Shown piece by piece: positions 23,707 to 30,065 of a DNA stretch of 30,428 bases. This stretch comes from a virus, in IMG/VR virus record IMGVR_UViG_3300000115_000071, positions 7,978 through 38,405 of that record; one strand, written 5' to 3'. Numbering within the stretch: position 1 is the stretch's first letter; the number at the start of each line of letters is the position of its first letter. The translations under genes and the position numbers were made by a program. The notes beneath the pieces are model-generated. The model was not told the origin of the DNA and did not search any database. It saw only the letters and a program-made list of their open reading frames with translations.

Positions 23707-23839
23707 CTGCATCCTCCTCATCAAACCAATCAGTGTATCTTTCTATCATGTGCTCCATGAGATCGTTATCTCCATGGAAGGCAGCATACCAAAAATTTTC
23801 TGCGACATTTTTCCAATTAGGTTCAGTCGAGAGGTCCAT
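23696..23839 (-). CDS. Very small acidic protein (47 aa), unknown
   Basis: A 47-residue product beginning MDLSTEPNWKNVAENFWYAA and ending in DWFDEEDADVE. GAGGAG before the ATG is strong. It overlaps both neighbouring genes by a few bases, typical of this packed early block. No family recognised. Confidence 0.6.
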   Translation of the reverse strand: MDLSTEPNWKNVAENFWYAAFHGDNDLMEHMIERYTDWFDEEDADVE

Positions 23840-24113
23840 AAGTTTTCTCCTCAAAGAACGGGGTGTATGTAGCAAGAAGTTTACGAGCATTGAAGGGACA
23901 GCAATCAGGCCCACCACATGCATGGTAGAAACTCTTAGCAACAGTGAACCAGTACTCTCGCTCACGCTCGAGCCAGTACACTTCTTCATCATGGCCTTCC
24001 TTGTGACGGTCCTTCCAGTACGGATCATCCGAAGGAGGCACACTCCACATGGGATTGCTGGGGTCTGTACCCCACATGTCGGGCAGGTCTGCCCAGTCAA
24101 TCGTCGTAGTCAT
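23823..24113 (-). CDS. Small Trp/His-rich protein, unknown
   Basis: About 96 residues. The N-terminal half has many Trp, Pro and Asp residues (DWADLPDMWGTDPSNPMWSV). The C-terminal half has a helix (EREYWFTVAKSFYHACGGPD) followed by the CC pair in GPDCCPFNARKLL. The cysteines C-GGPD-CC could bind a metal, but this is speculation. A weak AGGA lies about ten bases upstream of the chosen ATG, and the start overlaps the preceding gene by 17 bases. Confidence 0.6.
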   Translation of the reverse strand: MTTTIDWADLPDMWGTDPSNPMWSVPPSDDPYWKDRHKEGHDEEVYWLEREREYWFTVAKSFYHACGGPDCCPFNARKLLATYTPFFEEKTYGPLD

Positions 24114-24378
24114 CGCTTTCAATCCTATCGTTAACAAGTTTGCGTACAGCGTTACGGAACTGATCTTCATAGGCACAGCCATGGCGGTCCATCCAATCCT
24201 GAGCCATGACTTCTACGTCACACTCGAGATCGCTTGCCATGTTGTCACTGATCTCATCTTCGAATGCTTCTTCCATCTCGTGGTCAGTAGCCTCAAGCTC
24301 AACTTGAATTTCATTCCACATATTAGTACCGTTCATGTAGTCATTTACGATATACTGAATGTCATAGATCATACTCAT
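24097..24378 (-). CDS. Small acidic protein, unknown
   Basis: A 93-residue acidic, helical protein (QVELEATDHEMEEAFEDEIS and so on), ending DRIESDDYDD. AAAGGA lies before ATG and the start overlaps the preceding gene (ATGA-type). A sigma70-like -10 element overlaps its start codon. No family recognised. Confidence 0.68.
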   Translation of the reverse strand: MSMIYDIQYIVNDYMNGTNMWNEIQVELEATDHEMEEAFEDEISDNMASDLECDVEVMAQDWMDRHGCAYEDQFRNAVRKLVNDRIESDDYDD

Positions 24379-24397
24379 AGTGTTTGTCCTTTGTCAA
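24368..24397 (-). promoter_or_regulatory. Candidate sigma70 promoter, internal to early genes
   Basis: On the minus strand, TTGACA (24397-24392) is followed by 18 bases and TATGAT (24373-24368), eleven of twelve hexamer bases matching consensus. It overlaps the junction of two small genes. The 18-base spacer is acceptable. Because both elements lie in coding sequence, chance cannot be excluded. Confidence 0.45.
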
Positions 24398-24536
24398 GCC
24401 ATGTTTCATATGGCATCCACTCGTTGTTAGTATTCTTTACAAAATAATTTTCTTCGTTACCGTCTTCATCCATAGCAAAGTCATGGATCTTCTTACTTAA
24501 CCACAGTTCTTCTAACAGATCGGCTATAGTTTTCAT
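24375..24536 (-). CDS. Very small protein (53 aa), unknown
   Basis: A 53-residue frame, MKTIADLLEELWLSKKIHDF..., ending TWLDKGQTL. The ATG overlaps the stop of the upstream basic protein (TGATG) and the stop overlaps the next start (CTATGA). Such double overlap implies translational coupling. No clear ribosome site of its own is seen. Confidence 0.55.
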   Translation of the reverse strand: MKTIADLLEELWLSKKIHDFAMDEDGNEENYFVKNTNNEWMPYETWLDKGQTL

Positions 24537-24703
24537 CAGTCATCCCATTCTAAGTCATCGGTAGATTGTATCTTACCTTCGTTTAACTTTTGTTTAAGAT
24601 TCTTTCTATCAGGTTTCTTTGGGTTACGTCCCCAAGCTTTTCGCTTGGTCGAATTGTCCTCATCTTTTCTGTAGGACTTTCGTTTACTTTTCTTTCGTTG
24701 CAT
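24536..24703 (-). CDS. Small, very basic protein (55 aa), start uncertain
   Basis: From ATG the product is MQRKKSKRKSYRKDEDNSTK..., ending STDDLEWDD: a Lys/Arg-rich body with an acidic end. The ATG has no ribosome site at normal distance. A perfect GAGGAGG lies 19 bases upstream and instead precedes a different-frame 10-codon ORF (24684-24716) that reads MRQTYATKEK and stops at TAA. A +1 shift at that stop would join the two frames, giving KEKKRKSYRKDE. The gene is probably real; its true N-terminus is unresolved. Confidence 0.5.
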   Translation of the reverse strand: MQRKKSKRKSYRKDEDNSTKRKAWGRNPKKPDRKNLKQKLNEGKIQSTDDLEWDD

Positions 24704-24766
24704 AGGTCTGTCTCATCGTACACCTCCTCGCATTGTATCTCACATGCAAAGGATTCCCAATAAGTA

Positions 24767-25057
24767 TTAGAGTGCAGGCTCTCGCTCACGGAGTTGCTCC
24801 ATAATTTCAGTAACTTTTTCTTCAGTAATGTAAGGGTACAGTTCATCATGATGGATAGTCCAATCATTATTACTACGTCCTACAATCACAGCCAGTTCAT
24901 AAGTATTATCTTCTGGATCTGAGTACACCTGAAGCGGATTAGTATCAGAAACAGATTTGATAACTGATACGCCCCACTTGTTGGGGAAGAAGTGCCGTGC
25001 AATCACAGCCTTCAGCTCAGGTCTTTCTTCTTTAAACTTTAGATCATTAAAGGTCAT
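24767..25057 (-). CDS. Small protein, unknown
   Basis: About 96 residues from MTFNDLKFKEERPELKAVIA, mixed alpha/beta, ending in a Glu/Arg helix (TEIMEQLREREPAL). GGAGG six bases before this ATG makes it the better start over an ATG two codons earlier. It overlaps the previous gene by 11 bases. The family is not recognised. Confidence 0.7.
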   Translation of the reverse strand: MTFNDLKFKEERPELKAVIARHFFPNKWGVSVIKSVSDTNPLQVYSDPEDNTYELAVIVGRSNNDWTIHHDELYPYITEEKVTEIMEQLREREPAL

Positions 25058-25373
25058 GTCCATCCTCCCATTCTTCTACGTAATCTGATACATCAATTCC
25101 CCAACCACTGAGGAAGTTGTCTGCGTCCTGTCCATCAAGACGGATAGTCAGAGAGTGAACCTCTCCTTCAGCATCTACCCACCCAACGTCACCCCATACA
25201 GAGGTGCTGTCATAGTCTACTTCATACTCTACAGATCCGGGCGTGTCTCTATCACCACGATCCCAATCACACACGGCGTAGACTGAGCCGTCCATCTCCA
25301 TAAATCCATCACCCTTCTCACGGTAAGTGGAGAAGGATCCTTCTGTTTCAAATCGTCCATGCCAGTAACTCAT
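25047..25373 (-). CDS. Small acidic protein, unknown
   Basis: A 108-residue, acidic, beta-rich protein (SVEYEVDYDSTSVWGDVGWV, HSLTIRLDGQDADNFLSGWG), with a DVSDYVEEWEDGHDL tail. Its ATG overlaps the stop of the preceding gene (TAATG) with only a weak AAGGA upstream, suggesting coupling. No family recognised. Confidence 0.7.
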   Translation of the reverse strand: MSYWHGRFETEGSFSTYREKGDGFMEMDGSVYAVCDWDRGDRDTPGSVEYEVDYDSTSVWGDVGWVDAEGEVHSLTIRLDGQDADNFLSGWGIDVSDYVEEWEDGHDL

Positions 25374-25567
25374 TAGTCTAGTTCCTTACTAAAGATAACG
25401 TTAAACAAGAAGTGTTCTTCTTCATCAGTCAACCACATGTCTTCTTCCGTAGCAGTTTGCACAATAGTTGTAGCCATTCGCACAGCAGAGGGCCAATCCT
25501 CTGCATCTACCAGCCGTGCTACCATGTTCAATGACACAGTAATCAGGGCTGCATTCCAAGGTCCCAT
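25373..25567 (-). CDS. Small protein, first gene after the early promoter
   Basis: A 64-residue helical protein (MGPWNAALITVSLNMVARLV ...), ending FLFNVIFSKELD. AAGGAG lies seven bases before the ATG. It is the first gene downstream of the near-consensus sigma70 promoter and its leader of about 150 bases, so it is probably among the first proteins made from that promoter. Function unknown. Confidence 0.7.
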   Translation of the reverse strand: MGPWNAALITVSLNMVARLVDAEDWPSAVRMATTIVQTATEEDMWLTDEEEHFLFNVIFSKELD

Positions 25568-25722
25568 AGTTCTCTCCTTATAGTAACCATATTATTATTA
25601 CTCTTGGTGTGGTCATCACCTCATCTAGCCTCTTCACCGTCTCTGCGGTCTAGCTCGCCTAAGGATTCTTTAAGTGTAGTAGCAACAACCCTTAGTAATC
25701 TTCACTACACTACAACAATACC
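25568..25722 (-). promoter_or_regulatory. Leader of early transcript with 5' stem-loop
   Basis: The leader runs from the likely start site near 25716 to the first gene. Its 5' end holds a perfect 8-bp stem with arms at 25704-25711 and 25673-25680 and a 23-base loop. Further on, GGTG-ATGACCA-CACC forms a small hairpin. A 5' stem-loop can protect early mRNA from decay, which is a reasonable inference. I see no coding sequence here. Confidence 0.5.
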
Positions 25723-25751
25723 ATTGTACCATAGTACTCAGGCATTGTCAA
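25723..25751 (-). promoter_or_regulatory. Strong sigma70-type early promoter
   Basis: On the minus strand TTGACA (25751-25746), a 17-base spacer, and TACAAT (25728-25723), preceded by TGG, giving an extended -10. Eleven of twelve hexamer bases match consensus. It sits in a noncoding gap upstream of about a dozen early genes, the expected place for a host-RNA-polymerase promoter in a T7-like phage. Confidence 0.85.
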
Positions 25752-25758
25752 GGGGGAA

Positions 25759-26106
25759 TCACCAAACTTCAAACCCACCACATTCTCTAAGGAATCCAAC
25801 GAACTCAAGAAGGTCGCCCTTACTTGTACCGTAGTAGTTAGATCCGTCTTCGTTCTTAAAGATATCTGGTGAGTATGTATCTTCTACATTCTCATTGGTC
25901 CAGTCTTCTAGTTTGTCTGCCAGTTCATGACAGGCTACTTCATTACGTAGACCAGCACCGTCATTGAATCCCATTCTGCACAGTAGGTTATCACTTAGAA
26001 GTTCACCTTGATCTGCTGCCCAGATAGCCTCAACGATAGGTCGCCAGCCCCAACAGTTAGCACGAAAGTAAGTGCCTTCGTTAGCACCATACACATCCAT
26101 ACCCAT
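25759..26106 (-). CDS. Conserved small phage/plasmid protein (MGMDVYG family), unknown function
   Basis: A 115-residue protein beginning MGMDVYGANEGTYFRANCWG. Many phages and plasmids carry small proteins opening MGMDVYG...YFRxNxWxWRPL, and this one continues WRPIVEAIWAADQG; their role is not known to me. A GGAG site lies seven bases upstream. The conserved C-terminal part (DLLEFVGFLRECGGFEVW) supports full length. It ends just before the early promoter. Confidence 0.82.
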   Translation of the reverse strand: MGMDVYGANEGTYFRANCWGWRPIVEAIWAADQGELLSDNLLCRMGFNDGAGLRNEVACHELADKLEDWTNENVEDTYSPDIFKNEDGSNYYGTSKGDLLEFVGFLRECGGFEVW

Positions 26107-26108
26107 GA

Positions 26109-26375
26109 TCAGTCTCCAATCATTTCAATAGTTACATTAGCAGAACCGTAGTTCCTGACCAGTTCATTATACCTTGAGTACGCCTTCGAACGTACCTCTG
26201 TTTCCATAAGATCCCCATAAATATTATTTCTTTGACAGGGAGGAAAGATCTCTCGGACAATCCCAAGGTTGTCACCGTTAGGATCAATAGCAGGGTACTC
26301 AAACCAGCAGTAGGATTCATAACGATCCTCATTGTTGTCCGGTACATCATGCTGAAAGCCATGTGTCTTTGTCAT
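26109..26375 (-). CDS. Small protein of unknown function
   Basis: About 88 residues from MTKTHGFQHDVPDNNEDRYE, with a mixed alpha/beta look and a strand at the end (SANVTIEMIGD). AGGAGAATAG before this ATG fixes the start. A longer frame upstream runs through the tRNA-like element and is not credible. It ends two bases before the next gene's ATG. Confidence 0.7.
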   Translation of the reverse strand: MTKTHGFQHDVPDNNEDRYESYCWFEYPAIDPNGDNLGIVREIFPPCQRNNIYGDLMETEVRSKAYSRYNELVRNYGSANVTIEMIGD

Positions 26376-26400
26376 ATCTATTCTCCTGTTAGTTAATAAG

Positions 26401-26508
26401 TTAGGGGCCGGGATTCGAACCCGATGCGATATAAGTATAGTGACATGTGGCTCCTGAACCACCATCAAAAACCTCAGGACATCACAGAGCATTCCTAGGT
26501 CCCCCTAT
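26401..26508 (-). other. tRNA-like element (T-arm plus acceptor halves), possibly degenerate or att-type
   Basis: On the minus strand, TCGGG-TTCGAAT-CCCGG (26424-26408) is a perfect T-arm followed by CCCCTAA. ATAGGGG at 26508-26502 pairs with CCCCTAA except for the outermost base. The 77 bases between acceptor and T-arm are too long for a normal D-plus-anticodon region and I could not place a convincing D-arm or anticodon. It may be a tRNA with an insertion, a decayed tRNA, or the 3' half of a host tRNA kept as an attachment site; no integrase is visible. Confidence 0.4.
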
Positions 26509-26531
26509 TGATTGGAGTAGTTTTGTTCTGC

Positions 26532-26642
26532 TTACTCAGGCAGGCTGTACAGCGCCACGCCTTGATCCCCTAAGGGTACGCGACATTTAGATTGGGGATG
26601 TTGTTCACGCAGTTGCATCCCATCTGCGAATTGTTTCAGCAT
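26532..26642 (-). CDS. Tiny ORF (36 aa), tentative
   Basis: The frame MLKQFADGMQLREQHPQSKC ... ALYSLPE has a protein-like composition and lies in a gap of about 150 bases. There is no ribosome site near the ATG. It fills the space between the tRNA-like element and the next gene. It could equally be chance. Confidence 0.3.
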   Translation of the reverse strand: MLKQFADGMQLREQHPQSKCRVPLGDQGVALYSLPE

Positions 26643-26661
26643 TCAAGCAGGTACAATCAAC

Positions 26662-26892
26662 CTATTCTCGTGCGCCCAGCACAGCGAGGGCAGCATCCTT
26701 CTTCTCTTCTGAAGTAGAGGACATGCTTGCCACGTTGTGCAAGACATGATCCTCATAGTTAGTGTAGTCAGGAGCCGATGGCTCAAGAGATACACCCCGC
26801 TCTTCACACTGCTGGACGGCAACAGTTTGTGCCTCTCCAGCTCTGCTGTTAAGAGCAATGCTTCTCAAATCACGATCATTATACATAGTCAT
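26662..26892 (-). CDS. Small protein, unknown
   Basis: About 76 residues starting MTMYNDRDLRSIALNSRAGE, with a Glu/Gln-rich middle (AVQQCEERGVSLEPSAPDYT) and a Lys/Ala helix at the end (SEEKKDAALAVLGARE). GAGG lies five bases before this ATG; an ATG six codons upstream, with AAGGG before it, is the alternative start. It is the first gene after the three-hairpin array in transcription order. Confidence 0.65.
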   Translation of the reverse strand: MTMYNDRDLRSIALNSRAGEAQTVAVQQCEERGVSLEPSAPDYTNYEDHVLHNVASMSSTSEEKKDAALAVLGARE

Positions 26893-26937
26893 AGTAACCT
26901 CGCCACTCATGTGACCCTTATAATTAAAACCAAGAAC

Positions 26938-27078
26938 GCGGACGGATCACACAGTGTCCGTCAGCGAAGACCCCGTCCTGCTGGTGACTGCGCATACCGC
27001 AGTATCACCCCAGTCATCCCAGCAGGGACGGGACGCTTCACCGAAGCGGACGGATCATCCCGAAGGGTGTCCGTCCGC
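26938..27078 (-). ncRNA. Three-hairpin array with repeated GCGGACGGATCA elements
   Basis: Three strong stems stand in a row: 27046-27078 (nine-pair outer stem GCGGACGGA/TCCGTCCGC with inner CCC-GAA-GGG); 26972-27032 (about 12 pairs with one bulge, capped by ACTGCG-catac-CGCAGT at 26987-27003); and 26941-26962 (GACGGA/TCCGTC with CAC-ACA-GTG inside). GCGGACGGATCA occurs twice, at 26938 and 27046. The region lies between RNAP2 and the next early gene. It could be a terminator/RNase III processing array or a structured RNA. Only the last stem is followed by a T-rich stretch on the minus strand. Confidence 0.7.
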
Positions 27079-27093
27079 CGGACAAGAGAGGAT

Positions 27094-28815
27094 TTAGAAT
27101 ACCATTTGTGCGTTGAAGCAATCCTCCAGCCTCAGGCTGCCCATCTCAAGGGGCTTGCCTCCGCTCTGCTTCAACGTCTCGTTGAGCCAGTGGTTCGCAT
27201 GAACCACGAGCATGGCTCGGGTATACGCACGGCGAGCCCACCGTGCGTGGCAGATGTGCGTACCCACTGAGTCGTGGATAGGAGCAAGGCTCACGCCATG
27301 CGCCTTAGCATCCAACGCCATGTAGTGGATGATGGCTGCATCGAACGAGTGTACGTAGCAGGGCGGAGCCTGCGAGGCACACGCATCTTCCACCATGGTC
27401 AGCAGCCTCTTGCGATGCCGCTGCCCATCGATGGTGGTACACACCTCATGGGTCTCGTTGTTACGGTTGACCCTGTAGCCAAGGAGAGAGATCTCCATGT
27501 CCAGAGGAGTCTTCCACGAGAAGGTCTCCTTCCCACCGGACTTGGCGTAGATCGAAGTGGCTCTGCCACGCATCGCCTTGATGAACGCCTTGATGGAGGG
27601 AGCGATGGAGAACAAGGTATCCTGCATCTCCGTTGCAATCTCCAGTGCAGTCTCAAGGATCTCTGACTGGCTCTTGCCAGCCATGATCTCCTTGAGACAG
27701 GAGATGGGCTGGAGTGCAACCTCCTCACCCATCTTCACTAGGGTCATGACCTCATCGTACTGCATGGACTCGGTGCTCTGCACCAGCCCAGCAAACTTGA
27801 GGGCAAGGGCCTTGGAACCTGAGCCGTAGCCTGTCAGAATGACAGTCTTCTTGCCCAGTTCCTTACGAAGAATCTTGAAGGGAATCTTCTTGATGTCTTC
27901 GACCCATGCCTTGGGGTTGTCTCGCAGAAGGCGACGGACAACCATCTTGTAGAGGTCTCGCCTCTTGCCTCGTGATCCCATCACGTTGACAAGTTTGCCG
28001 AGGTTCTTGTCTCGAAGAAGGAACGCCATGTGCTGGAAGCCTGAGCACGAGGCATCCTGCTGCACGATGTACCGGCTCTTGCCGGTCTCCACCGCCTCGA
28101 CATAGGCGAGGGCAGCAGCACAGGTACAACAGGGTTTGGAGTCCTCGTTGTCATCGAGGTACGCCTCGGGATCGGCAGCGATCTCCCAGATCCTCTCGAG
28201 GGTGAGGTCGTACTCATCCTCGATGATCTCAAGGAAGATCATGAGGTCGAAGATCGAGACATCGCAGGCCGTAGCCATCTCAACCATCGACCTCGACACA
28301 TCGTCACCTTGCGGTGACAGGATGCCACGAGAGTCCTCATAGACACGACCTCGCCAGTCGAGGAATGCCTCCAGCCAGAACGCACCAGTACCGATACGAT
28401 CCACCTCTGCCCACAGGGCAGGCCGATCCATGCGAGACCGAAGCAGTCTCGCCATCCTCTGGTTCACCCCATAGGGTGTACCAGAGAGGTACTGCATAGC
28501 CTCATGGATAGCCTGAGGTACACCCATGCCAGCCCTATGGGATATCCTTGGGCTTACAAGGGTAGGCTCCTCAAGGGTAACCATGGTGTCCCTAAGGACT
28601 CCCTTGTAATCATACCTCTTGAGGTATGCCCATAGGGCATTCTCAGCATACTCAGGGGTACACCCATGGGCAATGACCACAGGGATCCTAAGGGAACCAA
28701 GGATCTGAGTGTCAGACCTCTGGTTGTACTTGAGTCTTGAGATCTCGGCGTCGAGTTTGTCGAGGCCGAACGATTCCAGCGTCTGCTGGTGACACTTGCG
28801 GATTGATGCTGTCAT
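27094..28815 (-). CDS. Second, compact T7-family single-subunit RNA polymerase (RNAP2)
   Basis: A 573-residue protein that carries the whole catalytic set of T7 RNA polymerase. FLDWRGRVYEDSRGILSPQG at 151-170 matches the T7 MDWRGRVYAVSMFNPQG segment. Motif A is DASCSGFQH with D254. Motif B is KKTVILTGYGSGS with K322 and Y330, the same eight-residue spacing as T7 K631/Y639. YVHSFDAAII is at 487-496 and motif C IHDSVG at 513-518 holds D515. The protein lacks about 300 residues, mostly the N-terminal promoter-opening domain, and ends NAQMVF where T7 ends DFAFA. AGG(TGT)AAT precedes the ATG. It is GC-rich and differs in composition from RNAP1. A polymerase function is very likely; its promoter, if any, is unknown. 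Confidence 0.88.
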   Translation of the reverse strand: MTASIRKCHQQTLESFGLDKLDAEISRLKYNQRSDTQILGSLRIPVVIAHGCTPEYAENALWAYLKRYDYKGVLRDTMVTLEEPTLVSPRISHRAGMGVPQAIHEAMQYLSGTPYGVNQRMARLLRSRMDRPALWAEVDRIGTGAFWLEAFLDWRGRVYEDSRGILSPQGDDVSRSMVEMATACDVSIFDLMIFLEIIEDEYDLTLERIWEIAADPEAYLDDNEDSKPCCTCAAALAYVEAVETGKSRYIVQQDASCSGFQHMAFLLRDKNLGKLVNVMGSRGKRRDLYKMVVRRLLRDNPKAWVEDIKKIPFKILRKELGKKTVILTGYGSGSKALALKFAGLVQSTESMQYDEVMTLVKMGEEVALQPISCLKEIMAGKSQSEILETALEIATEMQDTLFSIAPSIKAFIKAMRGRATSIYAKSGGKETFSWKTPLDMEISLLGYRVNRNNETHEVCTTIDGQRHRKRLLTMVEDACASQAPPCYVHSFDAAIIHYMALDAKAHGVSLAPIHDSVGTHICHARWARRAYTRAMLVVHANHWLNETLKQSGGKPLEMGSLRLEDCFNAQMVF

Positions 28816-28816
28816 A

Positions 28817-29053
28817 TTACACCTGCCTTTCGAAATCAGAGGGGACGAGACCACGACGGGCTGCCTTCGCAACCTTTGCATCGTAGTCCTCACAGAAGGA
28901 GACCTCCACGGTGGAGATATCCAGACCGGGGCAAGCCTCGACCACCGCATCAGCAGCCTCGCTGAGGCAGTTGAAGCAGTCGAGGATCTCACCGTCAAGG
29001 TAGACGGCGACGGTCCAAGGGGCGAGCATTTCGATAACGATCTTCTTGGTCAT
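28817..29053 (-). CDS. Small protein of the GC-rich early block, unknown
   Basis: About 78 residues from MTKKIVIEMLAPWTVAVYLD, alpha/beta, with a Cys-containing middle (EILDCFNCLSEAADAVVEAC) and a charged C-terminus ending FERQV. AAGGAGG lies upstream of this ATG, so the longer frame is rejected. The stop lies one base before the RNAP2 start codon, so the two are probably co-translated. Confidence 0.7.
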   Translation of the reverse strand: MTKKIVIEMLAPWTVAVYLDGEILDCFNCLSEAADAVVEACPGLDISTVEVSFCEDYDAKVAKAARRGLVPSDFERQV

Positions 29054-29087
29054 TGGTAATGACCTCCTTGAAAGAGAAAGAAACAGT

Positions 29088-29459
29088 TCAGTCGAGGATG
29101 GTGCCAACAGGGTAGAAGCCCTTGTCCATCTTGACCTTCCAAAACCATTCGATGATGTCCTGAGGCACGGCGGGATCAGGGTCTCCCACCTCAGGGATCT
29201 CCGTGAAGTCCTGAAGCAGGTGAGTGGTCAGGGTGTCCGTGTTGTAGGCGATCCAGATCAGACCCTCCTCGTCGTGGATGATCTTCCAGACAACAGGCTT
29301 GATCATGGACATGCCGATGATCTTACGATCAGGAGCACCGATAGACGTAGCCGTCTTGCAGTACTTGTCAGCCACCTCATGGCTGTCAAAGCAGCCCTTG
29401 ACCTCCCACTTCTTGGTGTCGTTGTAGAAGAACGAGACTTGGTAAACCTTGCGTGACAT
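29088..29459 (-). CDS. Early protein of unknown function
   Basis: About 123 residues from MSRKVYQVSFFYNDTKKWEV. The N-terminal part is beta-rich, the middle contains IKPVVWKIIHDEEGLIWIAY, and the C-terminus is Pro-rich before WFWKVKMDKGFYPVG. AAGGAGAAATCC precedes the ATG, the same type of site as in the next upstream gene. The family is not recognised. Confidence 0.7.
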   Translation of the reverse strand: MSRKVYQVSFFYNDTKKWEVKGCFDSHEVADKYCKTATSIGAPDRKIIGMSMIKPVVWKIIHDEEGLIWIAYNTDTLTTHLLQDFTEIPEVGDPDPAVPQDIIEWFWKVKMDKGFYPVGTILD

Positions 29460-29482
29460 GGATTTCTCCTTGGTTGGGGGAC

Positions 29483-29785
29483 TCAGCAAGTCCCGATAAC
29501 GTAGCGGTCGTAGAGACGATCAGCGATGGCCTTCTCCTCAGCCTCCATGTCAGCCACACTGACATAGGGGTTGTCCTCGTCGTACTCCTTGAGCCACTTG
29601 GACTGGGCAACGCAGACCTTCTCCCAGAACTCTCCCTCCGGGTCCTCCTTCACGAGGACCTCCACCTCCATAGCGAAGGCATCGATCAGACCCATGCCGG
29701 GACGGAAGCCAACCCTGTCCTTGAACATGTCGCTGAACATACCGTCCCTTGCGATCAAGAGTGCCATCGTTTCGAGACTCATCAT
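29483..29785 (-). CDS. Early protein of unknown function
   Basis: About 100 residues from MMSLETMALLIARDGMFSDM, helical, with an acidic middle (EVEVLVKEDPEGEFWEKV) and a C-terminal helix (MEAEEKAIADRLYDRYV). AAGGAG lies eight bases before the ATG. An upstream in-frame extension runs into GC-rich noncoding sequence and is rejected. Function unknown. Confidence 0.68.
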   Translation of the reverse strand: MMSLETMALLIARDGMFSDMFKDRVGFRPGMGLIDAFAMEVEVLVKEDPEGEFWEKVCVAQSKWLKEYDEDNPYVSVADMEAEEKAIADRLYDRYVIGTC

Positions 29786-30065
29786 GGTAGTTTCTCCTTG
29801 GTTTGGAAAAAAGCAGATGCCCCCGGACACACAGCGTGCCGTGAGAGGGCGTAGGAAGCCGCCTGAGAGCCTTTCGGCCACTCAGGTGGGAGGTTGGGTA
29901 GGTTGGAGGCGAAAGTCTCTTAGACGAGACCTCCGGGCCTCTCAAGAAGAGCCCGCCTCAGGGCGACGAGACCGCCGCTGGTCGGAACCGCTAGGGCTCT
30001 GCGGCTCTGCCGCTGGAGGCTTGGGCGAGACCGGCTTGGTCGCTGGCCTCGCAGCGTGGCCTGAG
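29786..30065 (-). other. GC-rich noncoding gap with hairpins
   Basis: This 280-base stretch shows no convincing gene. It holds a nine-pair hairpin at 29859-29889 whose inner loop reads GCC-GAAA-GGC on the minus strand, and GTCTC/GAGAC. A palindrome GGCCTGA-G-TCAGGCC (30058-30072) overlaps the end of the upstream gene. A short T/A-rich run lies just upstream of the next ribosome site. No sigma70 promoter is seen. It may be a leader, processing region or terminator for the upstream gene. Confidence 0.5.

Noticed and set aside
24583-24867. 94-codon minus-strand frame overlapping two small genes
   Set aside because: Its start lies inside a well-supported gene without a ribosome site, and the protein changes character midway; the basic protein frame is more plausible.
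26643-26858. 71-codon minus-strand frame overlapping the 26662-26892 gene
   Set aside because: Leu/Arg-rich product without ribosome site, out of frame with the better-supported gene.
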